DNA of 5,683 nt from Nitrospirota bacterium (GCA_015233485.1 JADFXO010000263.1:1-5683); one strand, 5' to 3'; numbered from the stretch's first letter, positions 1 through 5,669 are shown. Made by a program: numbers and translations. Notes: generated by a model from the letters alone, not told the origin.

Positions 1-1
1 T

Positions 2-1744
2 GAAGACAGCTGGACAGTTGACATTGAATACGGGCTGTATATCGTGTCCGACGGCATGGGAGGACACGCTGCAGGGGATATGGCATCAAAGATGGTAGTG
101 GATATGCTTCCCGCCCTTGTTCACAGGAATCTCAAAAACATCGGCAGCCTGCAATCGCCTCAGGCCGGGGAGGGGCTTACGCTTGCCTTTACGGAGTTAA
201 ACGAACAGGTTCGTTCGCTTAGCAAGTCGAAAGCCGGACTGTCGGGCATGGGGGCAACCGTAGTGCTGGCCATGTTCAAAGATGATTTGGCGCTTTTCGC
301 CCACATGGGCGACAGCCGCGCGTACCTGCTCAGAAGCGGCAGCTTCGCCCAGTTGACCGTAGACCACTCCGTAGTGCAGGTGCTCATAGACTCAGGGGAG
401 ATTACCTCCGCACAGGCGGCGAAACACCCCGCCAGAGGGAAAATCACCCGCTGTATCGGCATGTCCGGAGACGTAATGCCGGACATCAAGGTTACAAAAA
501 CCCTTCCGGGCGATAAATTCCTTTTGTGCAGCGACGGCCTTACCGGCATGGTTGACGACAGTTCCATCGTGGCAATTCTGAACAAACACAGCAATCTTCA
601 AACGGCCTGCAATGAGCTGGTGGCTGCCGCCAACGGCGCGGGCGGTATAGATAACATAACCGTAGTGTTAATTGAGTGCGCCACCCCGCATTCTAAAGAC
701 AACGTCAACGAAGACGATTTCAGCTCCATGGAGACCGTAGAGTTTAGCGGCAACGGCGCGGCACAATACAGCGGCGGCACACTCGCCGCCCACACCGTAG
801 ACCGGCAACCCTACGCGTTTGTCGTCGATTTGGACAAGCAGCCGTCAAATTTTTGTATGCCCGTCAAGCACCCGTCTTTTTCCATTGGAAGAAGCTCCGA
901 TAATGACCTTGCCTTAAAGTGGGATAAGACTGTCTCTCGTAAACACTGCATAATTAAGGTTGTTGAAAATTCGTTGGTCTTAGAGGACACAGACAGCAGA
1001 AACGGGACATATCTCAACGGACACCGTTTCAAAGGCACGCAACCTCTGCCGGTGCCGTCATGGATTGCCATAGGGAGGACGCGCCTGGGTGTAATCCCGT
1101 CGGACTCGGGGACTCAGGCCGAGGGCCTGTTTGATGAGGCATATGCCTCAGAGGGGAGTATATTAATCCCGCCGAGTGAGTTTTTCGAAGAACGCACGGA
1201 GGCCCTGCTCGTAGTGGACATCGTAGGCTCAACGAAAATTGTCAAACAGGGCGACACACACCTCGTCAAGGTCATCTCCGCCCTCGGACAAATGCTCGAC
1301 AAGGTGCTTCAGACCGAGAAACATCCATTTCTGAAATGTACGGGAGACGGTTTCTTCGCCACATTCGGGACAGCGGACAGCGCCATATCCGCAGCCTTAA
1401 AACTCTCGCCCGGCATACAGCGCTACATAAGAATCCCCGTTCAGATAAGCGTCGCCCTTCACTGGGGTCCGGTGCGCCTTACTCAGGAAGGAGAGCGAAC
1501 CGGCAGAAACGCCCACGCCGTGTTCTCTGTCGAAGACCTGCGCCACAAAGAGGAGAAAGTAAACTCATTCCTCATAAACACAAACCGCCGCGAACTTATT
1601 CTTATGACAGAGAGTTTTTGGAATACGTTAAGTCCTGACCTGAAAATAAAGGCCATGCCCATAGGTTCGTACCACCTGAAGGGATTGGACGAGACGGAGG
1701 CCATATATTATTGGTATGCCCCTGTAAATGATAAAACAATGTAA
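2..1744 (+). CDS. PP2C Ser/Thr phosphatase - FHA - class III cyclase-homology fusion protein (5' truncated by window edge)
   Basis: Predicted cytosolic protein that removes phosphate from phospho-Ser/Thr, reads phospho-Thr and carries a nucleotide-cyclase-like domain. The frame is open from base 2. The GTG at 44 is an internal Val of the PP2C motif VSDGMGGH, not a start, and upstream codons read EDSW, the end of the PP2C 'NxED' metal motif, so only a short N-terminus is missing. Numbering residues from base 44: PP2C spans about 1-212, with DGMGG at 3-7, GMGATVV at 68-74, GDSRAYL at 89-95, SDG at 163-165 and DN at 203-204, so the metal-binding Asps are present. FHA spans about 256-352, with GR at 282-283, SRKH at 298-301 and NGTYLNG at 320-326. 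The cyclase homology domain spans about 384-560, with metal Asp392 (DIVGST), Lys431 and Asp435 (KCTGDG), and a C-terminal LKGLDE segment typical of these domains. The transition-state Arg appears absent. It is followed 60 bp downstream by a Ser/Thr kinase gene, probably in one operon. Domain identities are firm; cyclase activity and biological target are unknown. Confidence 0.93.
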   Translation, partial: EDSWTVDIEYGLYIVSDGMGGHAAGDMASKMVVDMLPALVHRNLKNIGSLQSPQAGEGLTLAFTELNEQVRSLSKSKAGLSGMGATVVLAMFKDDLALFAHMGDSRAYLLRSGSFAQLTVDHSVVQVLIDSGEITSAQAAKHPARGKITRCIGMSGDVMPDIKVTKTLPGDKFLLCSDGLTGMVDDSSIVAILNKHSNLQTACNELVAAANGAGGIDNITVVLIECATPHSKDNVNEDDFSSMETVEFSGNGAAQYSGGTLAAHTVDRQPYAFVVDLDKQPSNFCMPVKHPSFSIGRSSDNDLALKWDKTVSRKHCIIKVVENSLVLEDTDSRNGTYLNGHRFKGTQPLPVPSWIAIGRTRLGVIPSDSGTQAEGLFDEAYASEGSILIPPSEFFEERTEALLVVDIVGSTKIVKQGDTHLVKVISALGQMLDKVLQTEKHPFLKCTGDGFFATFGTADSAISAALKLSPGIQRYIRIPVQISVALHWGPVRLTQEGERTGRNAHAVFSVEDLRHKEEKVNSFLINTNRRELILMTESFWNTLSPDLKIKAMPIGSYHLKGLDETEAIYYWYAPVNDKTM

Positions 1745-1777
1745 TTTATTGAGTCATTGTAAGTTATTGAGTCATTT
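1742..1777. repeat. 18-bp tandem direct duplication in the intergenic gap
   Basis: Two adjacent copies, TAATTTATTGAGTCATTG (1742-1759) and TAAGTTATTGAGTCATTT (1760-1777), match at 16 of 18 positions. The core TTATTGAGTCATT is identical in both. The first copy begins exactly at the TAA stop of the phosphatase gene, so the duplication also supplies a second in-frame TAA at 1760. Each copy contains TGAGTCA, a near-palindrome of the kind a dimeric DNA-binding protein could recognise. It may be a simple replication-slippage duplication or a pair of operator sites; the sequence alone does not decide. Confidence 0.8.
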
Positions 1778-1786
1778 GATTAATAT
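1757..1786 (+). promoter_or_regulatory. Weak candidate sigma70-type promoter ahead of the kinase gene
   Basis: TTGTAA at 1757-1762 (four of six matches to TTGACA) lies 18 bp before TAATAT at 1781-1786, in an AT-rich stretch. An overlapping alternative -10 is TATCAT at 1784-1789. The candidate -35 overlaps the tandem 18-bp repeat, so a protein binding the repeat could block it. AT-rich gaps often give such matches by chance, and the kinase gene may simply be read from the upstream promoter, so this is tentative. Confidence 0.2.
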
Positions 1787-1793
1787 CATAGGC

Positions 1794-1798
1794 AAAGG
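1794..1798 (+). promoter_or_regulatory. Shine-Dalgarno sequence for the kinase gene
   Basis: AAAGG lies 6 bases before the ATG at 1805 and 9 bases before a second in-frame ATG at 1808. Both spacings are workable, so the protein may begin with MMIL or MIL. The choice does not affect the zinc ribbon, whose first Cys is residue 7 counting from 1805. Confidence 0.6.
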
Positions 1799-1804
1799 TT
1801 TGAG

Positions 1805-4800
1805 ATGATGATACTTACGGCGTGTTCTAATTGCGGAGCTAAATATAACGTATCAGCCTCGTTTGTCGGGAAACCGGCAAAGTGCAGGAAGTGCGGCACG
1901 ACGTTTCACATCGAAAAGTTCAACGAGCCGCGCACCGACTACTCATCCGGTGCCTCCTCCGCCACCTCAGGCACATCAATTGACAAGCGCAATTCCCACG
2001 ATTGGAGCATAGGGGACGTAATCCTTAATCTCTATGAGATTACGGGATTTTTGGGTGAAGGCGGCATGGGCAAGGTGTACAAGGTACGCCACAGGGGCTG
2101 GAATGTTGACCTTGCGGTGAAAAGCCCAAAGCCCTCAGAGCTTGCGCGTTCCGGCGGCTCAAAGGGCTTTCAGGCTGAGGCTGAGACATGGGTCAACCTC
2201 GGCCTGCACCCGCACATTGTAAGCTGCTACTACGTCAGGGAGCTTGACGGCATTCCACGCGTCTTTGCCGAGTACGTCAACGGAGGAAATCTAAACGACT
2301 GGATACACGATGGGAAATTAACTGAGCTTGAAAAAATAATAGACGTTTCCATTCAAATTGCATGGGGCCTTCAGTATGCACACGAAAAAGGGCTTATCCA
2401 CAGAGACATCAAACCGGCAAACATAATGATTACCTCAGAGGGAACCGCAAAGGTGACGGACTTTGGCCTCGCCAAGGCCGTCTCAGACTACAATGGCAGG
2501 ATGGTGGAAGAGGACGGCGATAAGAGCAACCCCGTCCAGTCCGGGATGACTCCAGCCTTTTGTTCCCCGGAACAGGCCAACAGGGGCTCTATGTCGTTGA
2601 AAACAGACATATGGTCGTGGGCTGTAACAATACTGGTAATGTTTACGGGTGAGGTGACCTGGCCATCCGGCACGGTCGCTGCCGAGGCGCTGGCGTACCA
2701 TGTCGAAAGCCAGGCCGAAAACCCCCACGCCTTCCTTCCCTCTATGCCGCCACAGATTTCGCGGCTCTTACAGGACTGCCTTAATCTTAACCCATCACAA
2801 CGCCCTGATAGTATGCAGATAATCGCGCATACTCTAATCGGGATATACGAGGCAATAACCTCAACTCCATATCCGAGGCAGATGCCGCAGGCAAACAGCG
2901 CAACCGCCGACAGCTTAAACAACAGGGCGGTCTCACTCCTTGACTTAGGCAGAGACGAAGAGGCAGAGAAGCTCTGGCAAGAGGCTATAAGAATCCAGCC
3001 TCACCACCCACAATCCTCGTACAACCTTGGCCTCATAAACTGGAGAAACGCTAAAATAACCGATGATATACTCATCAGAGAACTTGAGGAGGTACAACGT
3101 TCACACAGAGACGACTGGACGCCGGAGTATCTGCTTGCCCTCGTACACATAGAAAGGAACGACTGTATCTCAGCCATAAACTACCTTGAGAACATTATCG
3201 CTACATACGGCAATATAGAAGAGGCGGCGGCGGCGCTGGCGGCGGTACGGGAAGAGCTCCCCGCCTCAAGAAGGCTGTTGAGGACTTTCACCGGACACAT
3301 GGCTCCTGTCACGTCGGTGAGTCTAAGCCACGACGGACGCATTGCCCTCACAGGCAGTATGGACAAAAAGCTCAGGTTATGGGATACGTCAACCGGCCAG
3401 TGCGTGAAGACATTGTCCGGACACACCGGGGGCGTATTATCGGTCAGCATCACCAGCGACGCCAGATATGCCATATCCGGCAGTGCCGACAAAACCGTAC
3501 GCGTGTGGAATATATCCACCGGCAGTACGCTCTATAATTTCAGGGGGCACGCGGGCGATGTAACCTCTGTATACCTCAGCCCTGACGGCAAATATCCCAT
3601 ATCGGGAAGCGCCGACGAAACGATAAAACTATGGGATATAAACTCCGGCAACTACCTGCGTTCATTTGCCGGGCACAGGGGCGCCGTTACATCCGTGGCC
3701 GTTACCAACGATGGGCTGCAGGTGGTTTCAGGCAGCCTTGACGGCACAGCGAGGCTCTGGAATGTCTCGTCGCTGAAATGTTTGCATGTGTTTAAGGAAC
3801 AGAACAGTCCAATCAATTCCAGCTGCCTAAGCAAAGACGGGAATTATTTTATTGCCGCCTGTGCGGACAATACGTTAAGGCTATGGGATTTTCGCAACCG
3901 GCAGTATCAAAAGGCCTTATACGGGCACGCCGAGCCGGTGTTGTCCGTGGTTTTGAGCTGGAATTCACGATATGCCCTCTCCGGGGGGCAGGACAAGACA
4001 GTCCGATTGTGGGATTTATCCTCTAAGCGCTGTCTGCGCACCTTTGAGGGGCATCAGACGCCGGCAAGTTCCGTCCATATGTCAGTAAACGGCAAATACT
4101 TTGCCTCAAACGGCATGGGCAACGATTGCCTGTTCTGGGAACTTCAGAGTGAAAAAGAGAGCTACCGTGCCCCGATGATGCTGTCTCTGGTGTTAAGGAG
4201 TGAAACGGCATTTTCGGCGATGGCGGCATACAGCAGTGAACTCTCCCTTGCAAGGCAATCGCTGAGTTCGCTGGATTACGTCAAGGCAGCCGGACATGTC
4301 AGAAAGGCACGCTCTCAGAAGGGCTATAGCAGGACAGTTGAGGCAGTCGATATGTGGACGCAGCTCTACAGTGTGTTTCCGCACAAGAACCTCGCCGGTG
4401 GATGGGAGGCCTTTACGTTTAAGGGGCACGATGGCGCTGTAACCTCCGTCTGTATCGACGATGCCAACCGCTTTATCCTGTCCGGCAGCATGGATAAGAC
4501 CCTTCGGCTACGGGAAGTACAACAGAAGAGCCCTGCGTTGGCCTTCAAGGGGCACTTTGAAGGGGTAAAATCTGTCAGCCTGAGCGCTGACGGCAGTTAT
4601 GCCCTGTCAGGAGGGGCAGACAAGACCGTCCGGTTGTGGGAGACCTCAAAGGGACGCCTGCTTAAGACCCTCAAAGGACACGATGCAAGGGTCAATGCGG
4701 TTTGCATCACGCCAGACGGCAACCTTGCCGTATCGGGAAGCGACGACAAGACTGTCAAGGTGTGGGATTTGTTCTCAGGCAGCTGTTTAAAAACATTTAA

Positions 4801-5527
4801 AGAACACTCGGCCCCTGTACTTGCCGTAGCGCTGAGCCTGGATAACAGGATGCTGCTGTCGGGCGGCGAGGACCGTTTAATAAAACACTGTGAGATGACT
4901 ACGGTGGATTTCCTTGGCCTTTTAGGTACTTTCAGCGGACATAGCGACGCCGTTAATTCCATAGCGATAAGTTTAAACGGCCGCTATGCCGTATCGGGAA
5001 GCGACGATAAGACCGCAAAAATATGGGACATTGCCTCTGGACGCAGCATTATGACCCTCGAAGGGCATACAGCGCGGGTAACCTCAGTGGCGTTCACCGC
5101 GGACGCCCAGCATGTTATTTCGGGAAGTTTCGACAGTACATTCAGGATTTGGACCACCGAAACAGGGCAGTGCCTGAGGATATTTAAAGGACACGTAGTA
5201 GGCGTAACCGCAGTCTCAATAAGCATGGACGGGCGCTATGCAATCTCTGCCTACGACGACAGCACCATCAAGGTCTGGGTGCTGGACTGGGACCTCATCG
5301 TCAGAAACGAACAGCAGTGGGACGAAGACGCCACAGCAATACTTGAGAAGTTCATAGTAGCCCATACCCCATACGTGCAGGGTACGCTCACCAGACGCGG
5401 CTCCACGACAGATTGGCCAGAAGGCGATTTAGAAAAACTCATATATATGCGGGGGTGTGCCGGCTACGGCAAGGCCGACTCAAAGTTCATTCGGAAGGAG
5501 CTATTGAGGCTCGCCGGTAAGAGGTAA
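1805..5527 (+). CDS. Zinc-ribbon Ser/Thr protein kinase with TPRs and two seven-bladed WD40 propellers
   Basis: Predicted cytosolic Hanks-type kinase that phosphorylates Ser/Thr on protein partners held by its repeat domains. Residues 7-30 form a CxxC...CxxC zinc ribbon resembling the MJ0042 type (Cys7, 10, 27, 30). A Ser/Thr-rich linker, about 45-65, follows. The kinase domain is about 77-350: Gly loop GEGGMG (84-89), Lys106 in AVK, probable helix-C Glu125, HRDIKPAN (199-206), DFG (219-221), SPEQ (254-257), Asp268 in TDIWSW and Arg333. All catalytic residues are present, so it should be active. Residues 368-403 are a good TPR, with weaker TPR-like helices to about 485. Residues 494-780 and 869-1160 contain seven WD40 blades each, joined by a helical linker. 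The tail 1161-1240 includes HTPY, LTRRG and CAGYG, which I recall from the C-termini of bacterial kinase-WD40 proteins. No membrane segment is seen. It lies 60 bp after a PP2C-FHA phosphatase gene, a likely partner or regulator. The substrate is unknown. Confidence 0.95.
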   Translation: MMILTACSNCGAKYNVSASFVGKPAKCRKCGTTFHIEKFNEPRTDYSSGASSATSGTSIDKRNSHDWSIGDVILNLYEITGFLGEGGMGKVYKVRHRGWNVDLAVKSPKPSELARSGGSKGFQAEAETWVNLGLHPHIVSCYYVRELDGIPRVFAEYVNGGNLNDWIHDGKLTELEKIIDVSIQIAWGLQYAHEKGLIHRDIKPANIMITSEGTAKVTDFGLAKAVSDYNGRMVEEDGDKSNPVQSGMTPAFCSPEQANRGSMSLKTDIWSWAVTILVMFTGEVTWPSGTVAAEALAYHVESQAENPHAFLPSMPPQISRLLQDCLNLNPSQRPDSMQIIAHTLIGIYEAITSTPYPRQMPQANSATADSLNNRAVSLLDLGRDEEAEKLWQEAIRIQPHHPQSSYNLGLINWRNAKITDDILIRELEEVQRSHRDDWTPEYLLALVHIERNDCISAINYLENIIATYGNIEEAAAALAAVREELPASRRLLRTFTGHMAPVTSVSLSHDGRIALTGSMDKKLRLWDTSTGQCVKTLSGHTGGVLSVSITSDARYAISGSADKTVRVWNISTGSTLYNFRGHAGDVTSVYLSPDGKYPISGSADETIKLWDINSGNYLRSFAGHRGAVTSVAVTNDGLQVVSGSLDGTARLWNVSSLKCLHVFKEQNSPINSSCLSKDGNYFIAACADNTLRLWDFRNRQYQKALYGHAEPVLSVVLSWNSRYALSGGQDKTVRLWDLSSKRCLRTFEGHQTPASSVHMSVNGKYFASNGMGNDCLFWELQSEKESYRAPMMLSLVLRSETAFSAMAAYSSELSLARQSLSSLDYVKAAGHVRKARSQKGYSRTVEAVDMWTQLYSVFPHKNLAGGWEAFTFKGHDGAVTSVCIDDANRFILSGSMDKTLRLREVQQKSPALAFKGHFEGVKSVSLSADGSYALSGGADKTVRLWETSKGRLLKTLKGHDARVNAVCITPDGNLAVSGSDDKTVKVWDLFSGSCLKTFKEHSAPVLAVALSLDNRMLLSGGEDRLIKHCEMTTVDFLGLLGTFSGHSDAVNSIAISLNGRYAVSGSDDKTAKIWDIASGRSIMTLEGHTARVTSVAFTADAQHVISGSFDSTFRIWTTETGQCLRIFKGHVVGVTAVSISMDGRYAISAYDDSTIKVWVLDWDLIVRNEQQWDEDATAILEKFIVAHTPYVQGTLTRRGSTTDWPEGDLEKLIYMRGCAGYGKADSKFIRKELLRLAGKR
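1823..1894 (+). other. Domain: N-terminal zinc ribbon of the kinase
   Basis: These codons cover residues 7-30, with two CxxC pairs (CSNC and CRKC) separated by 16 residues and the phrase CGAKYNV between them. The pattern matches the MJ0042/zinc-ribbon family often found at the N-terminus of proteins in Deltaproteobacteria and relatives. It probably binds one Zn2+ and serves for structure or protein docking. A DNA- or RNA-binding role cannot be excluded. Confidence 0.8.
2033..2854 (+). other. Domain: Hanks-type Ser/Thr kinase catalytic domain
   Basis: Residues about 77-350 contain all kinase subdomains in order, from the Gly-rich loop to the C-lobe Arg in NPSQRP. The HRD Arg200 makes it an RD kinase, so activation-loop phosphorylation is expected. 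The loop between DFG and SPEQ is rather long and acidic (EEDGD at about 235-239). It ends in GMTPAFCSPEQ, where Met248 replaces the Gly of the common GTPxYxSPEQ signature. Thr249 is the usual P+1-loop threonine. Confidence 0.93.
2906..3259 (+). other. Domain: TPR region between kinase and first propeller
   Basis: Residues 368-403 fit a canonical TPR (small residues at helix contacts, AEKLWQEAIRIQP at the second helix, Pro at the end). Residues about 404-437 and 438-471 read as two degenerate TPR-like helix pairs, and an Ala-rich helix (474-482) leads into the propeller. The region probably binds a protein partner or sets the distance between the kinase and the propeller. Confidence 0.7.
3284..4144 (+). 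repeat. First WD40 propeller, seven blades with 126-bp period
   Basis: Blades 1-7 of the kinase protein. The GH dipeptide His (or its equivalent) falls at residues 498, 540, 582, 624, 666, 708 and 750, exactly 42 apart every time, and the WD Trp at 526, 568, 610, 652, 694, 736 and 778. Blade 5 has EQ in place of GH but keeps the Trp; blade 7 ends in FWEL. Seven blades are enough to close one beta-propeller. The DNA copies are diverged, so this is an old repeat and not a recent expansion. Confidence 0.92.
4145..4408 (+). other. Helical linker between the two propellers
   Basis: Residues 781-868 lack WD40 signatures and read as amphipathic helices: MMLSLVLRSETAF, SLARQSLSSLDYVKAAGHVRKAR and RTVEAVDMWTQLY. 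The second and third look like a TPR-type helical pair. I recall a similar segment (helical, with an 'AR...GY' turn and an alxLW helix) in other bacterial kinase-WD40 proteins, which suggests a designed hinge and not decayed blades. Confidence 0.65.
4409..5284 (+). repeat. Second WD40 propeller, seven blades, two with lost structural Trp
   Basis: Blades 8-14. The GH His lies at residues 875, 917, 959, 1001, 1046, 1088 and 1130, again 42 apart except for one step of 45 after blade 11. Trp of the WD position is at 945, 987, 1074, 1116 and 1158. Blade 8 has Arg903 and blade 11 Cys1029 instead. Blade 11 also has EH in place of GH and three extra residues, so it is the most degenerate. The count of seven supports a second closed propeller. 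A 21-bp stretch is identical between 4726-4746 and 4987-5007. Confidence 0.9.
5285..5524 (+). other. C-terminal tail of the kinase with CAGYG motif
   Basis: Residues 1161-1240 follow the last blade. Motifs include an acidic/Trp stretch (QWDEDA), AHTPY at 1186-1190, LTRRG at 1195-1199, the helix DLEKLIYMRG and CAGYG at 1218-1222, ending in a basic helix KELLRLAGKR. From memory, tails with HTPY, a TRRG step and a GYG motif recur at the ends of bacterial kinase-WD40 proteins. This copy has a short gap between HTPY and LTRRG. Its role is unknown; a docking or closure role is a guess. Confidence 0.6.
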
Positions 5528-5557
5528 TACATACGCCAGCCGTAGGACTTATACTAA

Positions 5558-5582
5558 AAGGCGATGTAAATGTCATCGTTTT
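5558..5582 (+). terminator. Possible weak intrinsic terminator after the kinase gene
   Basis: AAGGCGATG (5558-5566) can pair with CATCGTTTT (5574-5582) around a seven-base loop. The strong core is CGATG/CATCG, extended by two G.U and two A-T pairs, and the T run follows the core. It lies 30 bases after the stop codon. The stem is short and the T run is only four bases, so termination may be weak or rely on Rho. Confidence 0.3.
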
Positions 5583-5652
5583 GTCTAAAGTTAGCCTTGC
5601 CTGCCCTTGGCAAAAACGCGGGTTTGCGGGCTATCAGAACAGAAACACTGGA

Positions 5653-5669
5653 CAAAATGGCGCATTTTG
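5653..5669. repeat. Perfect inverted repeat near the right edge
   Basis: CAAAATG (5653-5659) and CATTTTG (5663-5669) are exact reverse complements around GCG, giving a 7-bp stem with a triloop. It could be a terminator for either strand, a protein site or part of an interspersed repeat. The window ends 14 bases later, so its context cannot be seen. Confidence 0.45.

Noticed and set aside
44..46. GTG at 44 as the start codon of the phosphatase gene
   Set aside because: It encodes the Val of the PP2C motif VSDGMGGH, and the in-frame codons before it read EDSW...YGLYI, which is typical PP2C sequence. The true start lies left of the window.
160..594. 144-residue minus-strand open frame inside the phosphatase gene
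   Set aside because: It lies wholly opposite a well-supported PP2C domain, has no recognisable motif and fits a shadow of the coding strand.
1336..1638. 100-residue plus-strand open frame overlapping the cyclase domain in another frame
   Set aside because: Arg- and Pro-rich shadow translation with no motif, fully inside the supported cyclase-homology region.
2488..2922. 144-residue minus-strand open frame opposite the kinase domain
   Set aside because: The opposite strand encodes unmistakable kinase motifs (SPEQ, TDIWSW, NPSQRP) over the same bases; the peptide has no family resemblance.
4597..4962. Minus-strand frames recurring opposite the WD40 blades
   Set aside because: They repeat similar short motifs (CPL, VLSxLPD) because the WD40 blades repeat on the coding strand. 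This periodicity is a by-product, not a repeat protein.
3284..5284. CRISPR array or non-coding tandem repeat suggested by the 126-bp period
   Set aside because: The period is in frame (42 codons), the DNA copies are diverged and the translation gives WD40 blades throughout.
2..5527. Type VI secretion phospho-regulation module (PpkA-PppA-Fha)
   Set aside because: Kinase, PP2C and FHA are present, but no secretion component is in the window. The WD40/TPR kinase and the cyclase fusion also differ from PpkA, PppA and Fha proteins.
5610..5627. GCAAA / TTTGC pair as a terminator hairpin
   Set aside because: Only five pairs around an eight-base loop and no following T run; too weak to call.
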